Source: Neobacillus sp. SuZ13
GTDB lineage: Bacteria > Bacillota > Bacilli > Bacillales > Cytobacillaceae
Direction of reading: 5' to 3'
NCBI RefSeq assembly: GCF_030123365.1
Contig: NZ_CP126107.1
Location: forward strand, 3,740,001 to 3,804,000
Length of the DNA stretch: 64,000 nucleotides
Below, in pieces: positions 1-8,277 of the stretch (position 1 is the first letter of the stretch; each line of letters starts with the position of its first letter). A program made the position numbers and the translations under genes. The notes under the pieces are model-generated. The model saw nothing but the letters and a program-made list of their open reading frames with translations. It had not been told where the DNA came from and made no database searches.

Positions 1-541
1 TTTGGATCTCTTTAGTAGAAAGGGATTTGATCATGTCACTGTAGATGAAATTGTAAAGGTTAGCAAAACATCAAAAGGGGCATTCTATGTACACTTTAAT
101 TCGAAATATGAAATATTCCTCGAAAAATTCAAAGAAATAGACGAGTTTTTTGCCAATGTCACAGAAACACTTCCGAAAGAAATTAGCATGTATGAAAAAA
201 TTCTTCTGTTAAATCAATCCCAAATGACTTATTTAAGAGACAGTTTGGGAATGGATTTGATAAGGACCGTTTATATGAGTGCCTTAAGTCCAAATCAACC
301 GAAATTCCTTTCTGATACTGATCGCTCTCTTTTTAGGGTTGTTCATTCACTTGTGGAAGAAGGGCAAGAAACGGGAGAATTTAAGAAAGATTTATCTGCT
401 CAAGAAATTACGATGTTAATTACCCGCTGTATGAGAGGAACACTCTACGATTGGGCATTATTTGGTGAGGAATTTAATCTTGTAGAGGAAGGACAGAAGT
501 TCATTCGAACGATATTAAGCGGGATTATTACAAAAGCATAA
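1..541 (+). CDS. TetR family transcriptional regulator (5' truncated)
   Basis: The first residues visible form the end of a TetR helix-turn-helix: FSRKGFDHVTVDEI, then SKTSKGAFYVHF, the usual recognition-helix signature followed by the conserved Tyr-x-His-Phe. The rest (about 130 residues) is an all-helical ligand-binding domain ending at TAA 539-541. The frame is open to the window edge and the first residues of the DNA-binding domain are missing, so the apparent TTG at position 2 is not a start. TetR proteins are ligand-responsive repressors; the target is not visible. A terminator follows 12 bp downstream. Family is certain, specific function unknown. Confidence 0.9.
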   Translation, partial: LDLFSRKGFDHVTVDEIVKVSKTSKGAFYVHFNSKYEIFLEKFKEIDEFFANVTETLPKEISMYEKILLLNQSQMTYLRDSLGMDLIRTVYMSALSPNQPKFLSDTDRSLFRVVHSLVEEGQETGEFKKDLSAQEITMLITRCMRGTLYDWALFGEEFNLVEEGQKFIRTILSGIITKA

Positions 542-553
542 TGGATAAATTAC

Positions 554-583
554 TGCCAGCCAAACTTTTTGGCTGGCATTTCT
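554..583 (+). terminator. Rho-independent terminator after the TetR gene
   Basis: TGCCAGCCAAA and TTTGGCTGGCA form a GC-rich stem with a very short loop, followed by TTTCT. It sits just after the TetR stop codon. Confidence 0.85.
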
Positions 584-668
584 ATTATAGAGTCAAGTAA
601 CCTCAAGCCTCAGACTATTAAGTATGTGTTATCACTGTCTCAAATCGGTTAGATAGCCTAAAGACTTT

Positions 669-971
669 TTATGACTTAACACAATCTTCAATGCGTTCTA
701 AAACAGTTTGATAACCATTACTTCCATAGTCTAATAGCTTCTTAACTCTTGTAATCGTAGTTGATGAGGCATTGGTTTCTATTTGAATATCCATATATGT
801 ATTGCCTTCCTTTAGTAATCTTGCCACTTCAAGCCTTTGCATAAAAGCCTTTACTTCATTCATCGTACATAAATCATCAAAAAATGCGGCACACTCTTCC
901 TTTGATTGTAACGAAAGGATCGCATGTAATAGTTGATCAATCGGTTTCTGGGGTAATTTTTTTATATACAT
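669..971 (-). CDS. yerC: YerC/YecD family TrpR-like DNA-binding protein
   Basis: A 100-aa protein of the YerC/YecD family, a TrpR-like helix-turn-helix group. Visible family features are ECAAFFDDLCT near residue 26, the QRLEVARLLKEG block, and the helix-turn-helix ASSTTITRVKK near residue 70, followed by LDYGSNGY. The start is the second of two close ATGs (971): the GGAGG on the minus strand lies 7 nt before it but only 1 nt before the upstream ATG. Length matches the family (about 100 aa). The regulatory target is not evident, and the neighbours on both sides belong to other units. Identity is firm at family level; the B. subtilis name is used by similarity. Confidence 0.85.
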   Translation of the reverse strand: MYIKKLPQKPIDQLLHAILSLQSKEECAAFFDDLCTMNEVKAFMQRLEVARLLKEGNTYMDIQIETNASSTTITRVKKLLDYGSNGYQTVLERIEDCVKS

Positions 972-1230
972 TTTCATGCCTCCACTGAATATCGAAATAA
1001 TCATAAACAAATATATAATAGAAGAAACTAGGATTCTTATTCTTTTTATTATAGGGAGGGGCATTATCCTAAAGATATTTCCCCTTCCCGGCTTTGGTTA
1101 ATCAATTACATCGACATACCACTTGTAAAAAAACTGTGGGTTCCTTATTATAGTAAAATTCTTAATTAAAAGACTTATCCATTGCGACTGTTCCTACCCC
1201 TCCCTTACCCTTTTGCACGATTTCACTTCA

Positions 1231-2562
1231 CTATAACGGGATGATTCCAGTAATCACACCTACGATAATATAGATAAGCAAAATTCCTAAAGACCACTTG
1301 GCTGCATGCTTATGAAGATCCCCTAAATTGATCCCTGTTATGTTAATTAATAAATAAACAGACGCTACGAGTGGGCCCATAATACCAAATGGAGTTCCGA
1401 ATAATGAAGCGGTTCCAATTTGTAACGAATCAATCCCGTAATTAGATGCTGTTTCAGCTAAGATTGGCAGAATACCAAAGTAAAATCCATCCGGACCGAT
1501 TAAGAAAAGTGCCGGAGCACTTACAATTGCAGTAAATAATGCCATATAGGGCCCTAGACCATCAGGGATAATGGATACCAACGATTGGGCCATCGATTCA
1601 GAAATAGGCGTTCCTTTAAAGATTCCTGAAAAAATTCCTGCTGCCAGAACCACGACTACCACGGCTAATGCATTAGGGGCATGCGCTTCTAGGCGTTCAC
1701 GCTGATTTTGAAGAGCCGGATAATTAATTAGTAAGGCTAGAGCCGTACCTAGGATAAAAAGGGTAGCTGGTGGCAGCCATTCTAGAACAATGGCAATCAT
1801 TATTAAGCTGGAAAGAATAAGGTTGAACCAAATTAATTTCGGACGTTTCACATTTAAATTTTCAGGTGTGATGTTTTCTATTACAGCGCTTTCAATTGCT
1901 GCATCAATTATTCCAGCATCCGAAATAGAAATGGAATCGCTGCTTGTCCTTTTAAATCTTGCACGCTCTTTCAACCCGATAAAATAAGCGATAGCAATAA
2001 CGAAAAGTAAACCTACAATCATTCCTGGTAACATTTTAAGATATAATTGATTAGGTTCAAGATGCAGTACACTAGCTACCCGGCCAGCAGGGCCTCCCCA
2101 AGGAACAAGTGTTGTAATCCCAATTTGCATGATCGTAATGGAAGCTAAAATAATCGGACTGATTCCAAGTTTCTTATATAATGGAAGAAAGGCGGTTACA
2201 ACAATCATCATCGTTGTCGATCCATCACCATCAAATCCGATGATTCCCGCTAACACAGCCGTTCCCACGATGATTTTTAACGGATCCCCTTTCGCTAACT
2301 GAATGATTTTTGAAGTTAATGGATCAAACAATCCCGTGTCTAACATAATTCCAAAGTACATGATCGCAAATAATAATAGAATAGCAGTAGGTGCTACCTT
2401 TAGAATGCCTTCCATCATCAAATTGCCTAGTTCTGATCCATATCCTCCAATTAAACCATAAATGATCGGTACAATGGTTAAACCTAAAAACGGAGATACA
2501 CGTTTTGTCAAAATCAAAAATAGAAAGGTAAAAATCATCAAAAACCCTAAAATAGACAACAT
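1231..2562 (-). CDS. CitMHS family citrate/dicarboxylate transporter
   Basis: A 443-aa polytopic membrane protein of the CitMHS family, typified by the B. subtilis metal-citrate/H+ symporters CitM and CitH. Supporting features are about 11-12 hydrophobic segments, the loop GFDGDGSTTMM with its acidic residues, TTLVPWGGPAGR, and GPDGFYFGILPIL. The ATG at 2562 was chosen because GGGGAGG lies 9 nt upstream; the longer TTG start at 2580 overlaps that RBS. It is the last gene of a minus-strand set with a CoA-transferase, a lyase and a GntR regulator, about 140 bp downstream of the CoA-transferase. The set suggests it imports the acid that those enzymes degrade rather than citrate itself, which is inference. 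Confidence 0.88.
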   Translation of the reverse strand: MLSILGFLMIFTFLFLILTKRVSPFLGLTIVPIIYGLIGGYGSELGNLMMEGILKVAPTAILLLFAIMYFGIMLDTGLFDPLTSKIIQLAKGDPLKIIVGTAVLAGIIGFDGDGSTTMMIVVTAFLPLYKKLGISPIILASITIMQIGITTLVPWGGPAGRVASVLHLEPNQLYLKMLPGMIVGLLFVIAIAYFIGLKERARFKRTSSDSISISDAGIIDAAIESAVIENITPENLNVKRPKLIWFNLILSSLIMIAIVLEWLPPATLFILGTALALLINYPALQNQRERLEAHAPNALAVVVVVLAAGIFSGIFKGTPISESMAQSLVSIIPDGLGPYMALFTAIVSAPALFLIGPDGFYFGILPILAETASNYGIDSLQIGTASLFGTPFGIMGPLVASVYLLINITGINLGDLHKHAAKWSLGILLIYIIVGVITGIIPL

Positions 2563-2591
2563 ATACTTCTTCCTCCCCAATGTTCGTTATA

Positions 2592-2604
2592 GTATGCGGT
2601 ATCA
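2592..2604 (-). promoter_or_regulatory. candidate operator, copy 1 (before CitMHS)
   Basis: The plus-strand text GTATGCGGTATCA lies just upstream of the RBS of the CitMHS gene. It differs by one base from the 13-mer at 3934-3946 upstream of the CoA-transferase gene, and its first part recurs before the gntR gene. Its position in front of each unit of the cassette suggests a binding site for the local GntR/FCD regulator. No experiment supports this here. Confidence 0.45.
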
Positions 2605-2706
2605 TTGGTGCCTGGAATTATTACTGCCATAAATTTTGTTTTAAAACCCATTCAATCCAAGGTTATAAGGCATGTTTTTTAACTATCATTCTCTTAAAAA
2701 ACCAGA

Positions 2707-3867
2707 CTATTTTTGTTTACAAAGTATATGACCGATGATTTCTTCGTTATGTTGTCCGAGATTAGGACCAATCCATTCAATACTTCCTGGAGTTTCTGAT
2801 AATTTTGGAACAATACCAGGAACCAATACCTTTTCACCAGTTGGTATAGTAACCGTTTGAAGCATATCCCGCGCCTGGAACTGTTCATCATTCACAATAT
2901 CTTCAATACTATAAATAGGTCCTACTGGTACACCTGCTTCATCCAGGATTCTTTGTACTTCTCTTTGCGTATGAAGTTTTGTCCACATCTCAATAATCTG
3001 ATCCAATTGTTCCGCTTGTTGAGCTCTACCCTGATTATTTGAGAGATTGGGATCCTCAGCCAAGTCCGTTCGACCGATCGCCTCCATAAATCGTTTAAAA
3101 ATGCCGTCGCTATTTGCTGCAATAACAATATACTTACCATCCGCACAAAGGTAAGTATTAGATGGAGCAATTCCTTCCAAGGTAGCACCTGTTCTCTCTC
3201 TTACAATACCTTTCAAATCATATTCCGGAAGTACCCCCTCAAGCAATGAGAAGACGGCTTCAGTAAGAGCAACATCAACACATTGGCCTCTTTTCAATGG
3301 ATCTATATCTCTAGCTCTTAATGCCATTAATGTTCCATTCACGGCATAAAGACCTGCAATCGAATCCCCGATTGCCAATCCAACACGAACGGGCGGACGA
3401 TCAGGAAAACCGGTTAAATAGCGAAGACCGCCCATTGATTCAGCCACACTGCCAAAACCTACTTTGTCACGATAAGGTCCGGTTTGACCATAACCAGAAA
3501 TCCGGGTCATAATAATACTTGGATTTATTTTCTTTAAATCTTCATAACCAATTCCCCATTTTTCTAATGTTCCAGGACGAAAATTTTCAATCACTACATC
3601 GGCGTCTTTTACTAATTCCCGAACCATTTCCTGCCCTTCTGCTTCACGAAGGTTTAGGGTAATGGATTTTTTATTTCTTGCGTGAACATACCACCATAGT
3701 GAGGTACCTTTATGCATCACACGCCAATTCCTTATGGAATCGCCACTTTTTGGGTCCTCTACTTTTATCACTTCCGCACCAAATTCGCCAAAAATCTTTC
3801 CAGCAAAGGGTGCTGCCACAAAATTTCCTAATTCTAAAACTTTAATTCCATCTAATGGTTTTCTCAT
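2707..3867 (-). CDS. CaiB/BaiF family (class III) CoA-transferase
   Basis: A 386-aa member of the class III CoA-transferase family (formyl-CoA transferase, SUGCT). It transfers CoA from a donor thioester to a carboxylic acid through an enzyme-bound aspartyl-CoA. Visible family blocks are GNFVAAPFAGK near residue 14, FGAEVIKVEDP, the acceptor Asp in LAIGDSIAGLY (D168, equivalent to the catalytic Asp of formyl-CoA transferase), and the C-terminal GPIYSIEDIVNDEQFQARDM. GGAGG lies 8 nt before the ATG. The HMG-CoA-lyase-like gene is about 100 bp upstream on the same strand. Human SUGCT in this family uses glutarate and 3-hydroxy-3-methylglutarate, which fits a lyase partner. The acid substrate here is inferred. 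Confidence 0.9.
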   Translation of the reverse strand: MRKPLDGIKVLELGNFVAAPFAGKIFGEFGAEVIKVEDPKSGDSIRNWRVMHKGTSLWWYVHARNKKSITLNLREAEGQEMVRELVKDADVVIENFRPGTLEKWGIGYEDLKKINPSIIMTRISGYGQTGPYRDKVGFGSVAESMGGLRYLTGFPDRPPVRVGLAIGDSIAGLYAVNGTLMALRARDIDPLKRGQCVDVALTEAVFSLLEGVLPEYDLKGIVRERTGATLEGIAPSNTYLCADGKYIVIAANSDGIFKRFMEAIGRTDLAEDPNLSNNQGRAQQAEQLDQIIEMWTKLHTQREVQRILDEAGVPVGPIYSIEDIVNDEQFQARDMLQTVTIPTGEKVLVPGIVPKLSETPGSIEWIGPNLGQHNEEIIGHILCKQK

Positions 3868-3933
3868 GGGATTTCCTCCATTTCATTTAATGCCTAAGTC
3901 GCTTTCGTTTAATTATCTGAATATTCAACCAAT

Positions 3934-3946
3934 GTATGCAGTATCA
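3934..3946 (-). promoter_or_regulatory. candidate operator, copy 2 (before CoA-transferase)
   Basis: GTATGCAGTATCA, preceded by AAT, lies about 70 bp upstream of the CoA-transferase start, in the gap after the lyase gene. The ten bases AATGTATGCA are identical to those at 5611-5620 before gntR. See copies 1 and 3. Confidence 0.45.
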
Positions 3947-3968
3947 AAGAAATTATCTCTTCCGCATC

Positions 3969-4859
3969 CTAAGCTTGGACAGTTTTTGTAAAAGCTTCTG
4001 CCTCTCTTACCACTTGAGAAAAAGAGTGGTCTAATTGCTTTAATCGTTCCAAATCCAGACCCGTATTAATATTTTGCAGTTCTAAAAATTCAACGACTCG
4101 GCTTGCCTGAACATTTCCTGGTGCACCAGGAGCATATGGACATCCTCCCAATCCGGCTTGGGCTACATCCACTAAATAAACACCTGCTTGTATACCAGCT
4201 AATACATTCGCTAAGCCGAATCCATATGTATCATGCAAGTGAAGTCCAATCGGGATATCGGGGAATTTCTCAGCTAAACGGCTGCAGTAGTCATATACCT
4301 GTCTTGGTGTTGCTTTACCGATTGTATCTCCAAGTCCTAATTCATCAACTCCATAACTGACAAGATTACTTGCAATCCTTTCTACTTCAGAATAAGGGAC
4401 ATGCCCCGCGAACGGACAGACAAATGCGGTTGAAATCGCCCCAATCACCCTTCTATCTTCCACTTTAGTTTTTTCTACTAAACTCTTAATTTCTTCTAAA
4501 GATTCATCGGAGCTTTTATTCAAATTTGCCTGGTTATGCTTCGTGCTAGCGGACAGGAAAAAAACCGCATTATCGATTTTAGATTGTAAAAATCTGTCTA
4601 ACCCGCGTTGATTCGGAACAAGCGCTTCGTATTCAACTCCAGGTACCATTAGCAAGTTTTGGCCTAAAAGATCCGCATCTTGCATGGCAGGAACCCATTT
4701 TGGATGGACAAAGGACGTCACTTCTAGTCTTCTGAAACCTGCATCAATTAAATCTTTAATTTTATTAATCTTTTGATTGGTTTCTACAAACACTGGTTCA
4801 TTTTGTAAACCGTCTCTTAATGAAACATCTCGTATTAGAATTTTTCCAGGAAAAATCAC
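3969..4859 (-). CDS. hydroxymethylglutaryl-CoA lyase family enzyme
   Basis: A 296-aa TIM-barrel lyase of the HMGL-like family, expected to split 3-hydroxy-3-methylglutaryl-CoA into acetoacetate and acetyl-CoA. Diagnostic features are the N-terminal RDVSLRDGLQNEP with the metal-binding Asp and catalytic Arg, HLHDTYG with the metal-binding His pair, and the active-site cysteine loop GLGGCPYAPGAPGN near residue 230. The GTG at 4859 is preferred because GGGGG lies 7 nt upstream; the longer TTG start at 4877 has no RBS. It is transcribed with the GntR regulator upstream and the CoA-transferase downstream. Citramalyl-CoA-type or other hydroxyacyl-CoA substrates in the same family cannot be excluded. 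Confidence 0.87.
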   Translation of the reverse strand: MIFPGKILIRDVSLRDGLQNEPVFVETNQKINKIKDLIDAGFRRLEVTSFVHPKWVPAMQDADLLGQNLLMVPGVEYEALVPNQRGLDRFLQSKIDNAVFFLSASTKHNQANLNKSSDESLEEIKSLVEKTKVEDRRVIGAISTAFVCPFAGHVPYSEVERIASNLVSYGVDELGLGDTIGKATPRQVYDYCSRLAEKFPDIPIGLHLHDTYGFGLANVLAGIQAGVYLVDVAQAGLGGCPYAPGAPGNVQASRVVEFLELQNINTGLDLERLKQLDHSFSQVVREAEAFTKTVQA

Positions 4860-4894
4860 CTTAGAACCCCCATTCAAAAATTTTCTACAGAATT

Positions 4895-5578
4895 TTATAA
4901 TGTATTGATCTCGTCACTCTGCCTATTTGAATACTCAGAAAGATAAAATTGAAAATCACGTTGAATATGTGCCTTCATTAATTCCTCTGCAGCTCTTCCG
5001 TTTCTTGTTTGAATTGCCTCCCACACTGCTTGGTGTTCCTTAGCACCATCCTCTAACCTCATCGGTATATTTAATACCGCATTTCGATAGAAAGACATTA
5101 GCGAGTTTAACTGATTCATCATTTTCATTAAGTAAGGGTTTTCACTTGCCTCCACAATAAAGAAGTGAAATTGTGTACTAAAATACTTTAATTTTTCAAG
5201 ATCTTTCTTCTCCACCGCCAAGTTCATTTCTTCCATTACATTTTTTAAATGATTACGCTGCTTTTCATTCATCCGTATAGCGGCGTAATAAGCGGCAGTT
5301 GGTTCTAGACCTAACCGGCATTCATAGAGATAGTTGAAATCTGAAAACGTTGGCCGATATACCCTTACTCCCCCTCTTGGACTGACCGATACTAATCCAT
5401 CACTATTTAACCGACGAATTGCCTCACGAATTGGACTTCTGCTGACCCCTGTTTCCTGAGAAACCTGTTCTTCAACAATTCGATGTCCAGGGGGTATGAA
5501 TCCGTTTACAATCTTTTCATGTAAGTACTCATAAACGTGATTTTGAAGAGTTTTAGACTGATTGATTTTTGATTTCAA
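4895..5578 (-). CDS. GntR family transcriptional regulator (FCD ligand domain)
   Basis: N-terminal winged helix of GntR type: LQNHVYEYLHEKI, EEQVSQETGVSRSPIREAIRRL, then the wing SVSPRGGVRVY. A helical FCD domain of the FadR subfamily follows, with the metal-site His in TQFHFFIVEASENP. About 227 aa if translation starts at the TTG at 5578. An ATG at 5650 is in frame but would add an atypical 24-residue leader and put the candidate operator (5611-5620) inside the gene, so the downstream start is preferred; neither RBS is strong. It probably controls the downstream lyase, CoA-transferase and carrier, with a CoA ester or the imported acid as effector (inference). Confidence 0.85.
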   Translation of the reverse strand: MKSKINQSKTLQNHVYEYLHEKIVNGFIPPGHRIVEEQVSQETGVSRSPIREAIRRLNSDGLVSVSPRGGVRVYRPTFSDFNYLYECRLGLEPTAAYYAAIRMNEKQRNHLKNVMEEMNLAVEKKDLEKLKYFSTQFHFFIVEASENPYLMKMMNQLNSLMSFYRNAVLNIPMRLEDGAKEHQAVWEAIQTRNGRAAEELMKAHIQRDFQFYLSEYSNRQSDEINTL

Positions 5579-5610
5579 CTTTACCACACCCGTAGTCTGA
5601 ATTTTCAGAT

Positions 5611-5620
5611 AATGTATGCA
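5611..5620 (-). promoter_or_regulatory. candidate operator, copy 3 (before gntR)
   Basis: AATGTATGCA, identical to the first ten bases of copy 2, lies about 35 bp upstream of the preferred gntR start. This would suit autoregulation. Confidence 0.35.
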
Positions 5621-5840
5621 AAATAAACCTTTCCAACTCTTCGCATGCATTACTCTTAATAGTTTAATTATTTTTTATCCTATCATTCCTCCTAATTCTA
5701 CTGTGATAATAGTGTTAAAGCAAGAAAAAAAGAAAAACCATTTCTGATTTTTCTAAATATTATAATCACTTTTTAAATTATGCAAACTTACACTTCAAAG
5801 CACCTTTGCATTAATGTGGTTTTACACTACTGCATTAAAG

Positions 5841-6491
5841 TTAATTAACTGAAGAATGTATACTAATTGGAACCATATTAAATTTACCGTGCTCATTGAT
5901 CTCAATTTCAAGTAATCCATTCTTAGATAAATAAATGGCATAAGCGTTCTTCCCGACTTTTAAATTGTTAATTCGGCGTATTGCCGAGGAAAATTTTCGT
6001 ATGTAGTATTTTATGTTTTTCTTGTTACTATCCACTTCCTTGATCAGGTAGTTCCTTAAAATCTCCATTTCGGTATTTGGAAATGTCTTATAAAAAAATT
6101 CAAGCAAATTTCCTGTTTGGAAATCATCATCAGAAGAGAAATAGGTAACACGAGGAATTCCATTAGCTGCAAAACCAGCCAAAATATAAACTGTTGCATA
6201 GTCCTGTTCTGGATGTAATGTTTTGAAAACATTCAAAGAGGCCAAAAATAATTTTTTTGCATGAGCTTCTATTTCTTCCAAAGAATTTGTTTTCCTTGCA
6301 AGTGTTTTAAGTTCTTCCAGGGGCAAATCTATGACATTTTTGACACCAGCAAAAGCAAATATTACTTTAGGATTTAACACAATAATTTTCTTTTCATCGT
6401 CACTAAATTTTTCCGTTCCCCTATAGGTAATTCTTTTATCAGCCATAATTAACACACTATCTTCAAACTTTTTCCCAATCAACGCAGTCAT
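5841..6491 (-). CDS. stand-alone proteasome/HslV-type Ntn-hydrolase homologue
   Basis: A 216-aa protein that reads MTALIG at the N-terminus. Numbering from Thr after Met removal gives T1, D17 in MADKR and K33 in DDEKK, the same residues and spacing as active proteasome beta subunits. The hydrophobic strand LNPKVIFAFAG follows, as in the family. The ATG at 6491 is fixed by AAGGAG 7 nt upstream, and the penultimate Thr is a good substrate for methionine aminopeptidase, so the N-terminal nucleophile could form without a propeptide. No HslU-like ATPase is adjacent. Ordinary Bacillus HslV (ClpQ) starts with Ser and sits beside clpY, so this is a different protein. Substrate and assembly are unknown; a peptidase or amidase role is inferred from the fold only. 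Confidence 0.7.
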   Translation of the reverse strand: MTALIGKKFEDSVLIMADKRITYRGTEKFSDDEKKIIVLNPKVIFAFAGVKNVIDLPLEELKTLARKTNSLEEIEAHAKKLFLASLNVFKTLHPEQDYATVYILAGFAANGIPRVTYFSSDDDFQTGNLLEFFYKTFPNTEMEILRNYLIKEVDSNKKNIKYYIRKFSSAIRRINNLKVGKNAYAIYLSKNGLLEIEINEHGKFNMVPISIHSSVN

Positions 6492-6599
6492 CCGATACTC
6501 CTTAAAAATAAAGAATGCCCTACAATCCATTTTCGTAGGGCTTTCCTTTTATTTTACCATAAATTTACTCGTTCTGAAGGGATAATGCTTTCTCGAATC

Positions 6600-6851
6600 C
6601 TACTTGCTTACTACCATTCCTTCCTTCATTTCAGTAACATATTGATTAATTTTTTCATAAAGTTTTTCCGGTTGATCAGTGACAATATTTTTTCCATCTA
6701 CAAGCGCGAATGGTTCCATTAAACATTGTCCGCAATACAACAGGCATCTGTCTTCTATAACCTCCAAATCCCCGCATTCCCTTAATTTTTCTTTTGTTTC
6801 TTCAAGCTCATCTTCAAAATTACATGGACAAAATTTTACCTTAATGCTCAC
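6600..6851 (-). CDS. DUF1450 family small cysteine-rich protein (YuzB-like)
   Basis: An 83-aa protein with the DUF1450 pattern: an N-terminal FCPCNFEDE, then CLLYCGQC followed by PFALVDGKNIV. Family members such as B. subtilis YuzB have the same cysteines, but no function is established. The GTG at 6851 is chosen because AGGGAG lies 8 nt upstream; an earlier GTG (6860) overlaps the RBS. It is divergent from the tyrosine catabolic operon, about 240 bp away. Two more genes of this type occur in the window, each beside a catabolic operon. Confidence 0.8.
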   Translation of the reverse strand: MSIKVKFCPCNFEDELEETKEKLRECGDLEVIEDRCLLYCGQCLMEPFALVDGKNIVTDQPEKLYEKINQYVTEMKEGMVVSK

Positions 6852-6934
6852 CTGTACCACTCCCTTTATTTGTTGCTCATATTTTATGGGAATATTTAAA
6901 AAATTCGCAAGAACTCACCGCAACGCACGCTAGC

Positions 6935-6980
6935 TTTAACGCGTTAAAATATTAATACTAAAAAGAAAAACCGCGTTAAA
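6935..6980. promoter_or_regulatory. palindrome plus repeated half-site upstream of hppD
   Basis: TTTAACGCGTTAAA (6935-6948) is a perfect 14-bp palindrome. Its right half GCGTTAAA recurs at 6973-6980, 32 bp further, about three helical turns. It lies in the divergent region between the DUF1450 gene and hppD, where an operator of the tyrosine operon would be expected. No regulator for it is encoded nearby. Confidence 0.5.
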
Positions 6981-7089
6981 TCCTATGTTTGCTCATGTTT
7001 TTTTTATGTATTATGATGTGTGACATTACAGGCAGTAAATTTCGAAAATTCTGTTTGTTATTTATAAAACACTTGAAGGAGCGATACAA

Positions 7090-8211
7090 ATGGCTGAAAA
7101 AATGATGACAAAAACTAAAGTTAAAAAAGAAGAAGTATTTCCGGTCAAAAATGTTCATTACGTTGAAATTTATACAGGAAATGCAAAACAAGCGGCATAT
7201 TATTACGCAAAAGCATTTGGCTTCAAACTTGTAGCTTACCGAGGATTGGAAACAGGCTGCCGAGATCGTGTTTCCTATGTTTTGGAGCAAGGGGCCATTC
7301 GCTTAATCTTAACAGGAACCTTATCGGATCAAACGGACATTGCCGCATTCATTAAAACCCATGGTGAAGGTGTGAAAGATATAGCCCTTCTGGTAAAAGA
7401 CTTAGAAAAAACTTATGAGGGTGCGATTGAACGCGGTGGTATTGCCATTCGGGAGCCTTGGATAGAAGAAGACGAAAACGGCAAAGTGAAAAAGGCAATT
7501 CTTGGTACATATGGTGATACTATTCATACGCTTGTTGAACCTATCGATTATAAGGGTGTGTTTATGCCAGGGTTTGAAGCACGAGAAGATATATATGGAG
7601 CGAATCCTACGGGCTTAATTGGTGTCGACCATCTTGTTGGGAACGTTGAAGTAATGGAAGAATGGGTTAATTATTATGAAAAAGTTTTTGGCTTTAACGT
7701 TCTTAAGCATTTTGATGATGAAGATATCTCCACTGAATACTCTGCACTTATGTCAAAAGTAATGATGAATGGAACCGGACGCATTAAATTCCCAATTAAT
7801 GAGCCGGCAGAAGGAAAACGCAAGTCTCAGATTCAAGAATACCTAGATTACTATAATGGACCAGGTGTTCAGCATCTTGCTCTATTAACCAATGACATCA
7901 TTGGCACTGTTACAGCCCTTAGAGCAAACGGAGTGGAATTATTGTTTACTCCTGAGACCTATTACGAAGAACTCGCCAACCGTGTTGGGGAAATAGATGA
8001 GGATGTTAAAAAGTTACAGGAACTAAATATTCTTGTAGACCGAGATGATGAAGGTTATTTACTCCAAATTTTCACAAAACCACTTGTGGACAGACCAACC
8101 ATGTTTATCGAAATTATTCAGCGAAAAGGTGCACTGGGTTTTGGGGATGGCAACTTTAAAGCTCTATTTGAATCCATTGAACGAGAACAGGAACTTCGCG
8201 GGAATATTTAA
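7090..8211 (+). CDS. hppD: 4-hydroxyphenylpyruvate dioxygenase
   Basis: A 373-aa Fe(II) oxygenase that converts 4-hydroxyphenylpyruvate to homogentisate, the entry step of tyrosine breakdown. Two vicinal-oxygen-chelate domains are visible, starting with VHYVEIYTGNAKQAAYYY and GVDHLVGNVE. The iron ligands are all present: H181 in GVDHLV, H262 in GVQHLAL and E341 in FIEIIQR. The C-terminal helix GDGNFKALFESIEREQ is typical. GAAGGAG lies before the ATG. It is first in a plus-strand operon with an uncharacterised gene, fumarylacetoacetase and homogentisate dioxygenase. Confidence 0.96.
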   Translation: MAEKMMTKTKVKKEEVFPVKNVHYVEIYTGNAKQAAYYYAKAFGFKLVAYRGLETGCRDRVSYVLEQGAIRLILTGTLSDQTDIAAFIKTHGEGVKDIALLVKDLEKTYEGAIERGGIAIREPWIEEDENGKVKKAILGTYGDTIHTLVEPIDYKGVFMPGFEAREDIYGANPTGLIGVDHLVGNVEVMEEWVNYYEKVFGFNVLKHFDDEDISTEYSALMSKVMMNGTGRIKFPINEPAEGKRKSQIQEYLDYYNGPGVQHLALLTNDIIGTVTALRANGVELLFTPETYYEELANRVGEIDEDVKKLQELNILVDRDDEGYLLQIFTKPLVDRPTMFIEIIQRKGALGFGDGNFKALFESIEREQELRGNI

Positions 8212-8277
8212 TCGAATCGGGTCATGGCAGTTAGTTTCATAGCTGTCATGGCCTTATTCAAAGGAGGTGCTAGTGAA

